The position numbers and the translations under genes are program-made. The notes below the pieces were generated by a model, which worked only from the letters and a program-made list of their open reading frames with translations, did not search any database and had not been told where the DNA came from. A DNA stretch of 64,000 bases from Arthrobacter sp. B1805 (lineage in GTDB: Bacteria > Actinomycetota > Actinomycetes > Actinomycetales > Micrococcaceae): assembly GCF_002929745.1 (NCBI RefSeq), contig NZ_PJIQ01000001.1:48750-112749 (forward strand), read 5' to 3'. Below are positions 25,378 through 34,180 of the stretch, in pieces. Every line of letters starts with the position of its first letter. The stretch's first letter is position 1.

Positions 25378-26808
25378 TCAGCCCAGGTGGTCCACGAGGC
25401 GCGATGCGATGCCCGTGTAGCGTGCCGGGGTCAGGGCGAGAAGCCGCTGCTCGGCTTCGGCACTGAGCCCGAGGCTGCTGACGAACTCGCGCATGCGGTC
25501 GGCGTCGACCCGGTGGCCGCGCGTGAGGTCCTTCAGGCGCTCGTAGGGGTCGTCGAGGCCGGGCACGCCGGCAACGGCCTCGGCCCGCATGACCATCTGC
25601 ACGGCTTCACCGAGGACCTCCCAGTTGCCGTCGAGGTCCGCCGCCAGCACCTCGGCCGCGACGTCGAGGCGGGCCAGGCCCTTGGCGACGTTCGAGATGG
25701 CCAGCAGGGAATGGCCGAGGGCGACGCCGATGTTGCGCTGGCTCGACGAGTCCGTTAGGTCGCGCTGCCAGCGGGAGGTCACGAGGGTGGCCGCCAGGAC
25801 GTCCAGCAGCGCGGAGGAGATCTCCAGGTTGGCCTCCGCGTTCTCGAAGCGGATCGGGTTGACCTTGTGGGGCATGGTCGAGGAGCCTGTCGCCCCTGCC
25901 ACCGGGATCTGCGCGAAGTAGCCGATGGAGATGTAGCTCCACACGTCGGTGCAGAAGTTGTGGAGGATCCGGTTGAACCGCGCGACGTCGGAGTACAGCT
26001 CCGCCTGCCAGTCGTGTGACTCGATCTGCGTCGTCAGTGGATTCCAGGTCAGGCCGAGGCCCTCCACGAAGGAGCGGGAGATGTCCTGCCAGTCGGCCTG
26101 GGGCGCGGAGGCGTAGTGGGCTGCGTACGTTCCGGTGGCGCCATTGATCTTGCCGAGGAATTCGGTGGCCGCGATGCGGTCGAGTTGCCGGGCCAGCCGG
26201 TGCGCGACGACGGCCATCTCCTTGCCGAGGGTCGTGGGAGTGGCCGACTGCCCGTGGGTGCGCGACAGCATCGGGGTGTCCCGGGAGGTCCGTGCCAGGT
26301 CCGCGACGGACGCGACGAGGTCCCGTGCCGCGGGGAGCCAGATGTCCAGGACGGCGCCCTTGATGCCGAGGGCGTAGGAGAGGTTGTTGATGTCCTCGGA
26401 GGTGCACCCGAAGTGGACGAGGGGCTTGAGGTGGTCGATGCCTATGCCCTCGAGGCGCCGTCCGATGTAGTACTCCACGGCTTTAACGTCATGGACGGTG
26501 ACGGCCTCGATCTCGCCCAATTCCGCCACCGAATCCGCGTCGAACGTCGCGACGATGGAGCGGAGGGCGGCCTCCTGCTCCTCGGTCAGGGGCTCCGTCC
26601 CGGGGAGCACGGCCCGCCGGGTCAGGTGGAGCAGCCATTCGACCTCGACGTGCACGCGGTCCCGGTTGAGGGCGGCCTCGGAGAGGAAATCGATGAGGGG
26701 GGCTACCGCCTCGCGGTATCGGCCGTCGAGGGGACCGAGGGTCAGCGACGTTCCCTCCCCTCGGGACAGTGCAGCGAATTCAACCCGGGGGAGTGCGGAG
26801 TCAGCCAT
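25378..26808 (-). CDS. purB: Adenylosuccinate lyase
   Basis: 476 residues. The lyase-superfamily signature SSTMPHKVNP followed by IRFENAEANLE is present, with RTHGQSATPTT and HDVKAVEYYI earlier. It is the longer E. coli-type PurB. It cleaves SAICAR to AICAR and adenylosuccinate to AMP in purine synthesis. The start is the ATG at 26808; purine neighbours are absent. Confidence 0.96.
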   Translation of the reverse strand: MADSALPRVEFAALSRGEGTSLTLGPLDGRYREAVAPLIDFLSEAALNRDRVHVEVEWLLHLTRRAVLPGTEPLTEEQEAALRSIVATFDADSVAELGEIEAVTVHDVKAVEYYIGRRLEGIGIDHLKPLVHFGCTSEDINNLSYALGIKGAVLDIWLPAARDLVASVADLARTSRDTPMLSRTHGQSATPTTLGKEMAVVAHRLARQLDRIAATEFLGKINGATGTYAAHYASAPQADWQDISRSFVEGLGLTWNPLTTQIESHDWQAELYSDVARFNRILHNFCTDVWSYISIGYFAQIPVAGATGSSTMPHKVNPIRFENAEANLEISSALLDVLAATLVTSRWQRDLTDSSSQRNIGVALGHSLLAISNVAKGLARLDVAAEVLAADLDGNWEVLGEAVQMVMRAEAVAGVPGLDDPYERLKDLTRGHRVDADRMREFVSSLGLSAEAEQRLLALTPARYTGIASRLVDHLG

Positions 26809-26931
26809 TGCCCCATCATTTCATGAGCCGGCTCGGACATCTCACGCTGCTGTCCACATAGGTGTCGGCCCGCCCGGGCCGCACCACACGCACTCCTACC
26901 GTTGCAGCATGGCCAGGAGAGGGGAAGGCTG

Positions 26932-27234
26932 ATGGACAGCCGGATGGAAGCCGATGCCGGGCCGGTGCGGTCCCCTGCGAGTTCGGACGTCGCAGCGATG
27001 GTCGCTGCCCTTCAACGGCACGCTCGTCGGCTCGAGGACATCCACCGGCACGCACTCTCGGTCACCCTGCTTCCCTGGGAGTCTCCGGCCGGAGCCAACT
27101 TCAGGTCCTACCTGTCCGAGCGGTGCGCCGAAGTGTCCCGGACAGCCGACCTGCTGAAGTCCGCGTCCCGGCAGCTCGCCGACTACGGGCGACTGGTCCA
27201 GGACGCCGAGATGCAGCGCCAGGCCGGCCTGTGA
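26932..27234 (+). CDS. WXG100-like small helical protein
   Basis: 100 residues, two long amphipathic helices with a turn at LLPWESPAGANFRSYL; W-E-S stands where WXG100/ESAT-6 proteins have W-x-G. GGGGAAGG precedes the ATG. The stop overlaps the GTG of the next gene (GTGA), so the two are coupled. WXG100 proteins are secreted by type VII systems, but no ESX gene is in the window. The assignment rests on pattern and length only. Confidence 0.6.
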   Translation: MDSRMEADAGPVRSPASSDVAAMVAALQRHARRLEDIHRHALSVTLLPWESPAGANFRSYLSERCAEVSRTADLLKSASRQLADYGRLVQDAEMQRQAGL

Positions 27235-28520
27235 CGGACCGCCTGCATCCGGTGGCGGGCGACGACGGTTTCCTGGTCGTCCGCGGCGGTGTCGGCGGCA
27301 TCCGGTTCCAGTGGGAGGAACTGGAGGAGGCCGCCACGGTGCTTGCGGTTCTGGCGGCCGACACGGGGGACGTCGCCGTCGCCCTCGGGTACCTCGACCG
27401 CGACCTGGGCGAGTTCCCCTGGCGGATCATGCACCTGCAGCCGACAGGAGGAGTCGCGGGGCCGCTGTACCAGGCAGCACGCGCCGACGTCGACGCCGCG
27501 TGGACGTCGGCGCTCGACAGCGGCCGCACCCTGGCCACGACCGGGAACCGGCTCAGGGCAAGCCTGCGCGCCTACCGGATGGCGGACGGCGCGGCCGTCG
27601 CAGCGACGGAGGCGGCCAGGGCCGCCAGCGGGGCCACTGCCCGTGCTGCGGCGCGTGCAGCCATCGAACGCGGGGTTCTCGACGTCGGGCCCATCACGCT
27701 CCGGAATCGATCAGCCGGCGCGGTGGTGGCCTTCGACGGAACGGTCGCGGGCGTCGTGGGACGCCTGGCGGCGGTCGAGTCTGAGGACCCGGGCACCTTC
27801 GAGGTGCTGCGCGCCGGGACGGACGCGGCACCGGTGTACGTCGTCGTTCTCCCGGGCACCCAATCGGGACTGGTCGACGGGGCGGCTGGAAGCAATCCCT
27901 TCGACGCGGGTGGGATCGCCGAGGCGCTCGCCGCCGAGAGCCGCTTCACCGAGGGCGCCGTGCTGGAGGCCCTCAGGAGGGCCGGGGCCGAGCAGGGAGA
28001 CGCCCTCGTGATCGCGGGGTACAGCCAGGGCGGCCTGCACGCCGTCAACCTCGCAACCTCGGAAGGGCTGGGAGGACGGTACGACGTCCAGGTGGTGCTG
28101 ACCGCAGGCTCTCCCACGGGGTGGCACGAATCCGGATCCGCCGAGTACCTCCACCTGGAGCACCATGCCGACGCTGTTCCCGAGCTGGATTCGACGGACA
28201 ATGCCGACGGGCGCAACCGGACCACCGTCACGCTGGGTCATCCGGTTCCCATCATCGGAACGAGGGAGGACGGGTCACGCGAATCATGGGGCCTCGGTCC
28301 GGCACACAAGCTGGAGAACTACGCGGAGGGGGCGAGGCTCGTCGACGAGAGCGAGGCACCATCGCTTGCGCCCGCAGCAGCCCTCCTCGCCACAGCAGGC
28401 GCGTCCGGTACCGCCCGGCGCTACTCCTTCACCGCTGTCCGGAACCCCCAGCCGGCGGAGGGTCCGGGAGCCAGGGGCACGCGCGGGGTGCAGCAGGGCG
28501 GGTCTAGGCTACTGCCATGA
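27231..28520 (+). CDS. Alpha/beta hydrolase with helical N-terminal domain
   Basis: 429 residues. The first 150 are helical and Ala-rich, resembling the helical partner domains found with WXG proteins. The second half has an alpha/beta hydrolase core: VYVVVLPGTQSG, nucleophile motif GYSQGG, and a later HHADAVPELD candidate acid/His region. No signal peptide. It overlaps the WXG-like gene by 4 bp and the HisC-type gene by 4 bp (ATGA). Substrate unknown; lipase or peptidase activity is possible. Confidence 0.7.
   Translation: MTDRLHPVAGDDGFLVVRGGVGGIRFQWEELEEAATVLAVLAADTGDVAVALGYLDRDLGEFPWRIMHLQPTGGVAGPLYQAARADVDAAWTSALDSGRTLATTGNRLRASLRAYRMADGAAVAATEAARAASGATARAAARAAIERGVLDVGPITLRNRSAGAVVAFDGTVAGVVGRLAAVESEDPGTFEVLRAGTDAAPVYVVVLPGTQSGLVDGAAGSNPFDAGGIAEALAAESRFTEGAVLEALRRAGAEQGDALVIAGYSQGGLHAVNLATSEGLGGRYDVQVVLTAGSPTGWHESGSAEYLHLEHHADAVPELDSTDNADGRNRTTVTLGHPVPIIGTREDGSRESWGLGPAHKLENYAEGARLVDESEAPSLAPAAALLATAGASGTARRYSFTAVRNPQPAEGPGARGTRGVQQGGSRLLP
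28505..28510 (+). promoter_or_regulatory. -10 box of leaderless promoter (HisC-type gene)
   Basis: TAGGCT lies inside the end of the hydrolase gene and ends 6 nt before the ATG at 28517. Confidence 0.55.
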
Positions 28521-29665
28521 CGTCGATCGATGACCTCCCGGCAACACCCTCCGATGATTCTGCCCGCGCCGACGCCGGCGTTCGTCCACGCGGAGTGCTC
28601 GGCAGACTCCCTCGCTACGCAGCGGGCAAGCCGCCCGTCGTCGTGCAGGGTCTCGAGAGCTTCAAGCTCTCGTCCAACGAGAATCCGCTACCGCCCCTTC
28701 CGGCCGTGCTCGAGGCGATCGCCTCGGAGACCTCCATCAACCGTTACCCGGATCCGATGACGACGGCGCTCCGCACGGAACTGGCCGGGTACCTGGGCGT
28801 TCCCGCCGGCGACGTCGTCACGGGCGCGGGGAGCCTCGGCGCACTGAATCAGATCCTCGCCACCTTCGCGGGCCAGAACGACTACGACGCTCCAGACGAG
28901 GTCGTCTACGCCTGGCGATCCTTCGAGGCCTATCCCATCAGTGTCGGGCTCGCCGGTGCTGCAGGCGTGCAGGTGCCCGTCCGTGCGGATGGCACGCATG
29001 ACCTCGACGCCATGGCGGCCGCCATCACCGACCGGACGCGTGTCGTTCTGCTCTGCACTCCCAACAACCCGACGGGGCCGATCCTCACGCGTGAGCAGGT
29101 GGTGGGGTTCCTCGCGAGAGTGCCGGCGCACGTCGTGGTCGTCATCGACGAGGCCTACCAGGAGTTCGTGCGGCGCGCCGACGCCGTCGACGGCATCGAG
29201 CTCTACCGGACGTACCCGAACGTCATCGTGCTGCGGACGTTCTCGAAGGCCCACGGACTGGCGGGGCTCCGCGTGGGGTATTCCGTGTCGCAGCAGCCGC
29301 TCACCGAGCATCTGAGGGTGAGCGCCGTCCCGTTCGCCGTATCGCAGGTCGCCGAGCATGCCGCTGTCACTTCGCTGCGGCATATCGACGAGGTCGAAGC
29401 GCGCGTCCAGTCGATCGTGGACGAGCGTATCCGTGTCGTCGAGGGCCTGCGCGAGCTGGGCTGGGCGATCCCCGAGGCCGAGGGGAACTTCGTCTGGCTG
29501 TCCCTCGGCGAGCATACGCAGGACTTCGCCGCCAGGGCCGCTGAGCAGGCCCTGTCCGTGAGGGCCTTCGGCGCGGAGGGAGTGCGTGTGTCCATCGGTG
29601 AAGAGGCCGCGAATTCGCGTTTCCTCGAGCTGTGCCGGGGCTATGCGCATCGTCCCGCTCTGTGA
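28517..29665 (+). CDS. Histidinol-phosphate / aromatic aminotransferase
   Basis: 382 residues, class I/II PLP aminotransferase of the HisC branch: SSNENPLPPLP, YPDP, CTPNNPTGP, VIDEAYQEF and the PLP-lysine motif TFSKAHGLAGLRVGY. It converts imidazole-acetol phosphate or aromatic 2-oxo acids with Glu as amino donor. No other his gene is near; it precedes the 2-oxoacid dehydrogenase operon, so amino-acid catabolism (Pat-like activity) is at least as likely as histidine synthesis. A TAGGCT box allows independent leaderless transcription. Confidence 0.88.
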   Translation: MTSIDDLPATPSDDSARADAGVRPRGVLGRLPRYAAGKPPVVVQGLESFKLSSNENPLPPLPAVLEAIASETSINRYPDPMTTALRTELAGYLGVPAGDVVTGAGSLGALNQILATFAGQNDYDAPDEVVYAWRSFEAYPISVGLAGAAGVQVPVRADGTHDLDAMAAAITDRTRVVLLCTPNNPTGPILTREQVVGFLARVPAHVVVVIDEAYQEFVRRADAVDGIELYRTYPNVIVLRTFSKAHGLAGLRVGYSVSQQPLTEHLRVSAVPFAVSQVAEHAAVTSLRHIDEVEARVQSIVDERIRVVEGLRELGWAIPEAEGNFVWLSLGEHTQDFAARAAEQALSVRAFGAEGVRVSIGEEAANSRFLELCRGYAHRPAL

Positions 29666-29703
29666 GCAAGCAGTCTTAAATAGGCCTGCACGCGCGCGCT
29701 GAC

Positions 29704-29780
29704 TAGTCTTGACCAGTATGTCGCCGGAACATATGTTCTCCGGTGTATGACTTCCAGCATACATTCCTCAAGCGGAATGT
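29704..29780 (+). promoter_or_regulatory. Control region of the 2-oxoacid dehydrogenase operon with three inverted repeats
   Basis: TAGTCT (29704-29709) is a possible -10 box. Downstream lie a perfect 12-bp palindrome GAACATATGTTC (29727-29738), TGTATG-8 nt-CATACA (29744-29763) and ACATTCC-6 nt-GGAATGT (29761-29780). All precede the E1alpha ribosome site AGGAG. They could be operators or form alternative leader hairpins. The regulator is unknown. Confidence 0.6.
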
Positions 29781-29803
29781 ACAGCGTCGGGTGAGGAGCA
29801 GGA

Positions 29804-31021
29804 ATGAACAGCAGCCGTTTGCCGGCAGCAGAGTTCGAGGTCGAGGAGGTTCTGCGCGCCGCGCACGCAGCGGAGGAGGGCAGCCGGACGGAGCCTGACC
29901 TCGACATGCTGCAGGTCCTGGCCGCCGACGGAACCATGGCGAGCGGGCTGGCCGCGGACATCGCCGGGACCACGGTCGATCTCGGGCCCTACCTTGCGCA
30001 GGACGCAGACCACCTGCGCTCGCTGTACCGGGACATGTTCCTCATCCGTCGCTTCGACCAGGAGTCGACGGCGCTGCAACGCCAGGGCCAGCTTGCGCTC
30101 TGGGTGCCCCTCACGGGTCAGGAGGCGGCACAGATCGGCTCCGGACGGGCACTGCAGCCCCAGGACTATGCCTTCCCGACCTACCGGGAACACGGCGTAG
30201 CGCTGACCCGCGGTGTCGAGCTGTCGCAGATCCTCCGCCTGTTCAGGGGCGTCACCAACGGAGGGTGGGATCCGCGGGAGCGGAACTTCCACCTCTACAC
30301 GCTGGTCCTCGCGGCGCAGTCCCTCCACGCCGTCGGCTACGCGATGGGGTTGCAGAGGGACCAGCTGGCCGACCCGTCGCTGCCGCCGGCGGCGTCCATC
30401 GCCTATTTCGGTGACGGAGCGAGCTCCGAGGGCGACATCCACGAGTCGATGGTGTTCGCGGCGTCGTTCAATGCCCCTGTCGTGTTCTTCTGCCAAAACA
30501 ACCAGTGGGCCATCTCCGTCCCCTCGAGTGTCCAGACCAGGGTGCCCCTGGCCCAGCGGGCCGAGGGCTACGGCTTCCCCGGCATCCGGGTCGATGGGAA
30601 CGACGTCGTCGCCGTCGAGGCCGTGACGCGCTGGGCGCTGGAGCACGCCCGGTCGGGCAGGGGGCCCGTCCTGATCGAGGCCTACACCTACCGCATGAGC
30701 GCCCACACCACCGCGGACGACCCGACGAAGTACCGGCTGTCCCGCGACGAGCAGGAGTGGCAGCCCCGGGATCCCCTGGCGCGTCTGGAGGCCCACCTCC
30801 GGTCAGCAGGCACGGCCGACGACGCCTTCTTCGAAGAACTCGCTGCCGAAGCCCGCACCATGGCATCCGAGCTGCGCGAGGCAGTGCTGTCGATGACCGC
30901 CCCGGAGCTCGCCGAGCGCTTCGCCACCGTGTACGCGGAGCCGCACCCGCTCGTGCAGGAGGAATTGCGCTTCTTCGAGCAGTACGAGGCCGGATTCGCC
31001 GAAGAAGGGAAGCACGCCTGA
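29804..31021 (+). CDS. bkdA: 2-oxoacid dehydrogenase E1 component, alpha subunit (branched-chain type)
   Basis: 405 residues. The thiamine diphosphate motif runs from GDGASSEGDIHES to CQNN (about residues 204-234), with YRMSAHTTADDPTKYR as phosphorylation-loop equivalent. Separate alpha and beta subunits and an RDMFLIRRFD start are typical of BCKDH and related complexes. It decarboxylates 2-oxo acids from Val, Leu and Ile and passes the acyl group to E2. First gene of a three-gene operon; E3 (lipoamide dehydrogenase) is absent from the window. Confidence 0.9.
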   Translation: MNSSRLPAAEFEVEEVLRAAHAAEEGSRTEPDLDMLQVLAADGTMASGLAADIAGTTVDLGPYLAQDADHLRSLYRDMFLIRRFDQESTALQRQGQLALWVPLTGQEAAQIGSGRALQPQDYAFPTYREHGVALTRGVELSQILRLFRGVTNGGWDPRERNFHLYTLVLAAQSLHAVGYAMGLQRDQLADPSLPPAASIAYFGDGASSEGDIHESMVFAASFNAPVVFFCQNNQWAISVPSSVQTRVPLAQRAEGYGFPGIRVDGNDVVAVEAVTRWALEHARSGRGPVLIEAYTYRMSAHTTADDPTKYRLSRDEQEWQPRDPLARLEAHLRSAGTADDAFFEELAAEARTMASELREAVLSMTAPELAERFATVYAEPHPLVQEELRFFEQYEAGFAEEGKHA

Positions 31022-31995
31022 TGGCGACGATGACCATTGCACGGGCGATCAACGAGGGACTGCGCGCATCCCTCACGAACGATCCGAAGACCCTGCTGAT
31101 GGGCGAGGACATCGGTGAGCTCGGGGGCGTGTACCGCGTGACCGACGGTTTGAAGCGCGACTTCGGGGCCATGCGCGTGGTCGATTCCCCGCTCGCGGAG
31201 TCGGGCATCATCGGAACCGCTATCGGATTGGCGCTCCGCGGATACCGTCCCATCTGCGAGATACAGTTCGACGGTTTCGTCTTCCCCGGTTTCAACCAGA
31301 TCACCACGCAGCTCGCGAAGCTCCGCACGCGGAGCGACGGCATGCTGAGCGCTCCGGTCGTCATCCGTATCCCGTACGGCGGCGGTATCGGTAGCGTCGA
31401 GCACCACTCGGAGTCGCCGGAGGCGCTCTTCGCGCACACGGCAGGCCTCAGGATCATCACGCCGTCGAATGCCCAGGACGCCTACTGGATGATCCAGCAG
31501 GCGGTGACGTGCGAGGACCCGGTGATCGTGTTCGAGCCCAAGCGCCGCTACTGGCTCAAGGGCGAGGTGGATACGTCCGCTCCCGCGGGTGACCCCTTCT
31601 CCGCCCAGATCCTGCGTCGGGGAACGGACGCGACCATCGTTGCCTACGGGCCGCTGGTACCCGTCGCCCTGGCAGCTGCGACGGCAGCGGAGGAGGACGG
31701 CCGCAGCGTCGAGGTCATCGACCTTCGCTCCATCTCGCCGATCGACTTCGACACCGTCACCGAATCCGTGACCCGCACCGGCCGGCTGATCGTCGCGCAC
31801 GAGGCTCCGACGTTCGGCGGCATCGGCGGCGAGATCGCTGCCCGGATCTCCGAGCGTGCGTTCCTGTCGCTCGAGGCTCCCGTCATACGCGTGGGTGGAT
31901 TTCACATGCCGTACCCGGTGGCGCGGGTGGAGGAGCAGTACCTGCCGGACATCGACCGCATCCTCGAGGCACTCGACCGTGCCTTCGCATACTGA
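31021..31995 (+). CDS. bkdB: 2-oxoacid dehydrogenase E1 component, beta subunit
   Basis: 324 residues. Transketolase-like pyrimidine domain (LMGEDIGELGGVYRVTDGL, GIIGTAIGLALRGYRP, PYGGGIGSVEHHSESPEA) and C-terminal domain (HEAPTFGGIGGEIAARI). It forms the alpha2beta2 E1 with the preceding product. ATG overlaps the E1alpha stop by one base (TGATG), so translation is coupled. Confidence 0.92.
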   Translation: MATMTIARAINEGLRASLTNDPKTLLMGEDIGELGGVYRVTDGLKRDFGAMRVVDSPLAESGIIGTAIGLALRGYRPICEIQFDGFVFPGFNQITTQLAKLRTRSDGMLSAPVVIRIPYGGGIGSVEHHSESPEALFAHTAGLRIITPSNAQDAYWMIQQAVTCEDPVIVFEPKRRYWLKGEVDTSAPAGDPFSAQILRRGTDATIVAYGPLVPVALAAATAAEEDGRSVEVIDLRSISPIDFDTVTESVTRTGRLIVAHEAPTFGGIGGEIAARISERAFLSLEAPVIRVGGFHMPYPVARVEEQYLPDIDRILEALDRAFAY

Positions 31996-32001
31996 AGGAC
32001 C

Positions 32002-33648
32002 ATGATGACGCTCAATACGTTCAATCTGCCGGATGTCGGTGAGGGCCTCACGGAGGCCGAGATCGTGCAGTGGAGGGTCGCACCCGGGGCAACGGTCTCG
32101 GTCAACGACATCATCTGCGAGATCGAGACCGCCAAGTCCCTCGTCGAGCTGTCCTCGCCCTACGCCGGAACGGTGTCCGAGCTGCTCGTGGCCGAGGGAG
32201 AGACCATCGAGGTCGGCACGCCGATCATCTCCGTGGAAGATGCGCCCGCTGGCGCTGCAGGGAGCGGGGACGACGGCGCGGGCGGTGCAGGGGCGAACCC
32301 TGACGGCGGAAGCCCCCGTTCCTCCACGCCGGCTCGAGGCGCCAGCAGTCCGGCGGGCGAACCTGACCCCTCGAATGGAAGTGACGACGCGCCGGTGCCG
32401 GTTCCCCAGATGCCCGGGGAACTCGCCGGGCCTCAGGGCGAGGACGCCGTCGGTGCTGCCGCGCCCGGCGCGGCCGCTCCCGAAGGCACGCCCGGTCCGC
32501 TCGTCGGCACGGGACCGAAGGCTGACGCCGTCAAGCGCCGCCCGCGGAAGGCTGTCCCAGGGCCGGACGCTCGCGCGGGTGGGTCCCCGAGCACGAACGG
32601 TGTGCATCCGGGCGCGACCGTCACCGGCGCCCCGGACCATGCAGGTTCCATGACCGGAGCGTCCCGCCAGCGGGCTGGACAGGCGCCGGCGCCGGCGCCG
32701 GCACAGGCGCACGCACCCGCAGGGGCCCCGGAAGGTCCGGCCCGGACCAGCCCGCTGAACCAGCTGATCAACCGAGTCCTGGCGAAGCCCCCGGTGCGCA
32801 AGGCAGCGCGGGACCTCGGCATCAACCTCGCCGACGTCCCGGCAACCGGGTCCGCCGGTGAGGTCACCAAGCAGGACCTCATGAGCTACCAGTCCCAGCG
32901 CGACGCCGAACAGGACGGTGCTGATTCCTTCTGGGCCGATCGCAAGCTCCTCGGTGGAGACCGCATCGAGCGGATCCCCGTGAAGGGCGTCCGCAAGGCC
33001 ACGGCGAAAGCCATGGTGCAGAGCGCCTTCACGGCGCCGCACGTGAGCATCTTCGTGGACGTCGACGCGTCCCGCACCATGGAGTTCGTCAAGCGGCTCA
33101 AGGCTTCCCGCGATTTCGAGGGCGTCAAGGTATCGCCGCTGCTCATCCTGGCGAAGGCTGTCATCTGGGCGGCGGCACGCAATCCCTCCGTCAACGCCAC
33201 CTGGACCGACGACGAGATCCTCGTGAAGCACTTCATGAACCTCGGTATCGCAGCGGCCACTCCACGCGGACTCATGGTGCCCAACATCAAGGATGCGCAG
33301 AACCTCTCGCTGAAGGAACTGGCGCTGGCGCTGAACGACCTCGCGACCACGGCGCGGGCGGGCAGGACCCAGCCGGCACAGATGCAGGGCGGCACGCTGA
33401 CCATCACCAACATCGGCGCCCTCGGCATCGACACCGGCACTCCGATCATCAACCCGGGAGAGGTCGCGATCGTGGCGTTCGGCACCATCAAGCAGAAGCC
33501 CTGGGTGCTCGACGGCGAGGTCATCCCCCGTTGGATCACCACGCTGGGCGGCTCGTTCGACCACCGGGTCGTGGACGGCGACCTGAGCGCGCGTTTCATG
33601 GCCGACGTCGCGTCCATCCTCGAGGAGCCGGCCCTGCTGCTCGACTAG
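32002..33648 (+). CDS. bkdC: Dihydrolipoamide acyltransferase E2
   Basis: 548 residues: one lipoyl domain with Lys45 in [10 protein letters not shown], a long Ala/Pro/Gly linker (about 80-250), an E3-binding domain ([20 protein letters not shown]), a second linker and the catalytic acyltransferase core ending with HRVVDGD (His521, Asp525). It transfers the acyl group from E1 to CoA. The linker is unusually long and contains (AP)n runs. 6 bp behind E1beta. Confidence 0.93.
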   Translation: MMTLNTFNLPDVGEGLTEAEIVQWRVAPGATVSVNDIICEIETAKSLVELSSPYAGTVSELLVAEGETIEVGTPIISVEDAPAGAAGSGDDGAGGAGANPDGGSPRSSTPARGASSPAGEPDPSNGSDDAPVPVPQMPGELAGPQGEDAVGAAAPGAAAPEGTPGPLVGTGPKADAVKRRPRKAVPGPDARAGGSPSTNGVHPGATVTGAPDHAGSMTGASRQRAGQAPAPAPAQAHAPAGAPEGPARTSPLNQLINRVLAKPPVRKAARDLGINLADVPATGSAGEVTKQDLMSYQSQRDAEQDGADSFWADRKLLGGDRIERIPVKGVRKATAKAMVQSAFTAPHVSIFVDVDASRTMEFVKRLKASRDFEGVKVSPLLILAKAVIWAAARNPSVNATWTDDEILVKHFMNLGIAAATPRGLMVPNIKDAQNLSLKELALALNDLATTARAGRTQPAQMQGGTLTITNIGALGIDTGTPIINPGEVAIVAFGTIKQKPWVLDGEVIPRWITTLGGSFDHRVVDGDLSARFMADVASILEEPALLLD

Positions 33649-33651
33649 GCT
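33646..33651 (+). promoter_or_regulatory. -10 box before small membrane protein
   Basis: TAGGCT overlaps the E2 stop and ends 6 nt before the ATG at 33658; the 6-nt gap is GGAGGC, so leaderless and ribosome-site starts are both possible. Confidence 0.5.
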
Positions 33652-33657
33652 GGAGGC

Positions 33658-33882
33658 ATGGATCGCCAGCCACCCGGCGGAAGGGCCGAGCACATACCGC
33701 GTCCGCGCTACCCCCTGGGCAGGCTCCTGCTCGTGGTGGTGATCGGGTTCATCGCGTCGAGCGTCCTGCAGCTCGCCTTCCCCGGGCTGGGCACGATTGC
33801 GCGCCTGTCCCTCCTGGTGATCGTGGCCGCACTCATCTCGATAGCGGTGACGATGCGCCAGCAGAAGCGGCCACCGCGCTGA
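33658..33882 (+). CDS. Small two-helix membrane protein
   Basis: 74 residues: a hydrophilic N-terminus, then two membrane segments (about 21-42 and 45-66) and a basic C-terminus. Not recognised as any named family. It lies 9 bp behind the E2 gene but has its own -10-like box. Confidence 0.6.
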   Translation: MDRQPPGGRAEHIPRPRYPLGRLLLVVVIGFIASSVLQLAFPGLGTIARLSLLVIVAALISIAVTMRQQKRPPR

Positions 33883-33907
33883 CGATCAGGGTGCGGGTGG
33901 GTCCGGG

Positions 33908-34123
33908 CTACTGCTTGCCGTACTTCCGGTGGACTGCCTGCTTCGTCACACCGAGGCACTGGGCAATGGCCTCCCACGAGAGCCCGGCCTGGCGGGCGCT
34001 GCGAACGAGGGCCGACTCCGTGCGCCCGACCTCCCGGTGGAGCTCGGCAACCAGCTGCAATGACTCCGCGGGCCCCTTGCCATCCATGGATCCTACGAGT
34101 GTCTTCAGTCTTCCCACCTCCAT
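33908..34123 (-). CDS. Small helix-turn-helix DNA-binding protein
   Basis: 71 residues ending in a clear helix-turn-helix (ESALVRSARQAGLSWEAIAQCLGVTKQAVHRKYGKQ, read in part: sigma-factor region-4-like ALGVTKQAVHRKYG pattern). There is no effector domain. The ATG lies inside a 42-bp palindrome whose centre carries TACAGT, a -10 box ending 6 nt before the start, so the protein probably represses its own leaderless promoter. A second ATG at 34087 is possible but less well placed. Confidence 0.75.
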   Translation of the reverse strand: MEVGRLKTLVGSMDGKGPAESLQLVAELHREVGRTESALVRSARQAGLSWEAIAQCLGVTKQAVHRKYGKQ

Positions 34124-34154
34124 TCGTCAACTGTAGTTGACGAATGGAGGTGGG
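34113..34154. promoter_or_regulatory. 42-bp perfect inverted repeat over HTH-gene promoter and start
   Basis: Arms of 20 bp (34113-34132 and 34135-34154) match exactly with a 2-bp centre GT. The inner part, CGTCAACT-gt-AGTTGACG, has operator-like symmetry and covers the -10 box; the outer part includes the first codons of the HTH gene. A hairpin with a 2-nt loop is a poor terminator, so I read it as a DNA site. Confidence 0.85.
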
Positions 34155-34180
34155 GCAAGAGCTGGACGCCGGTCCTCGGG

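Noticed and set aside
30688..33693. 1001-residue open frame opposite the 2-oxoacid dehydrogenase operon
   Set aside because: Antisense to three clearly conserved genes; composition is that of a GC shadow.
34113..34154. 42-bp palindrome as a bidirectional terminator
   Set aside because: Loop of 2 nt, no U-tract, and it contains a start codon and -10 box; an operator fits better.
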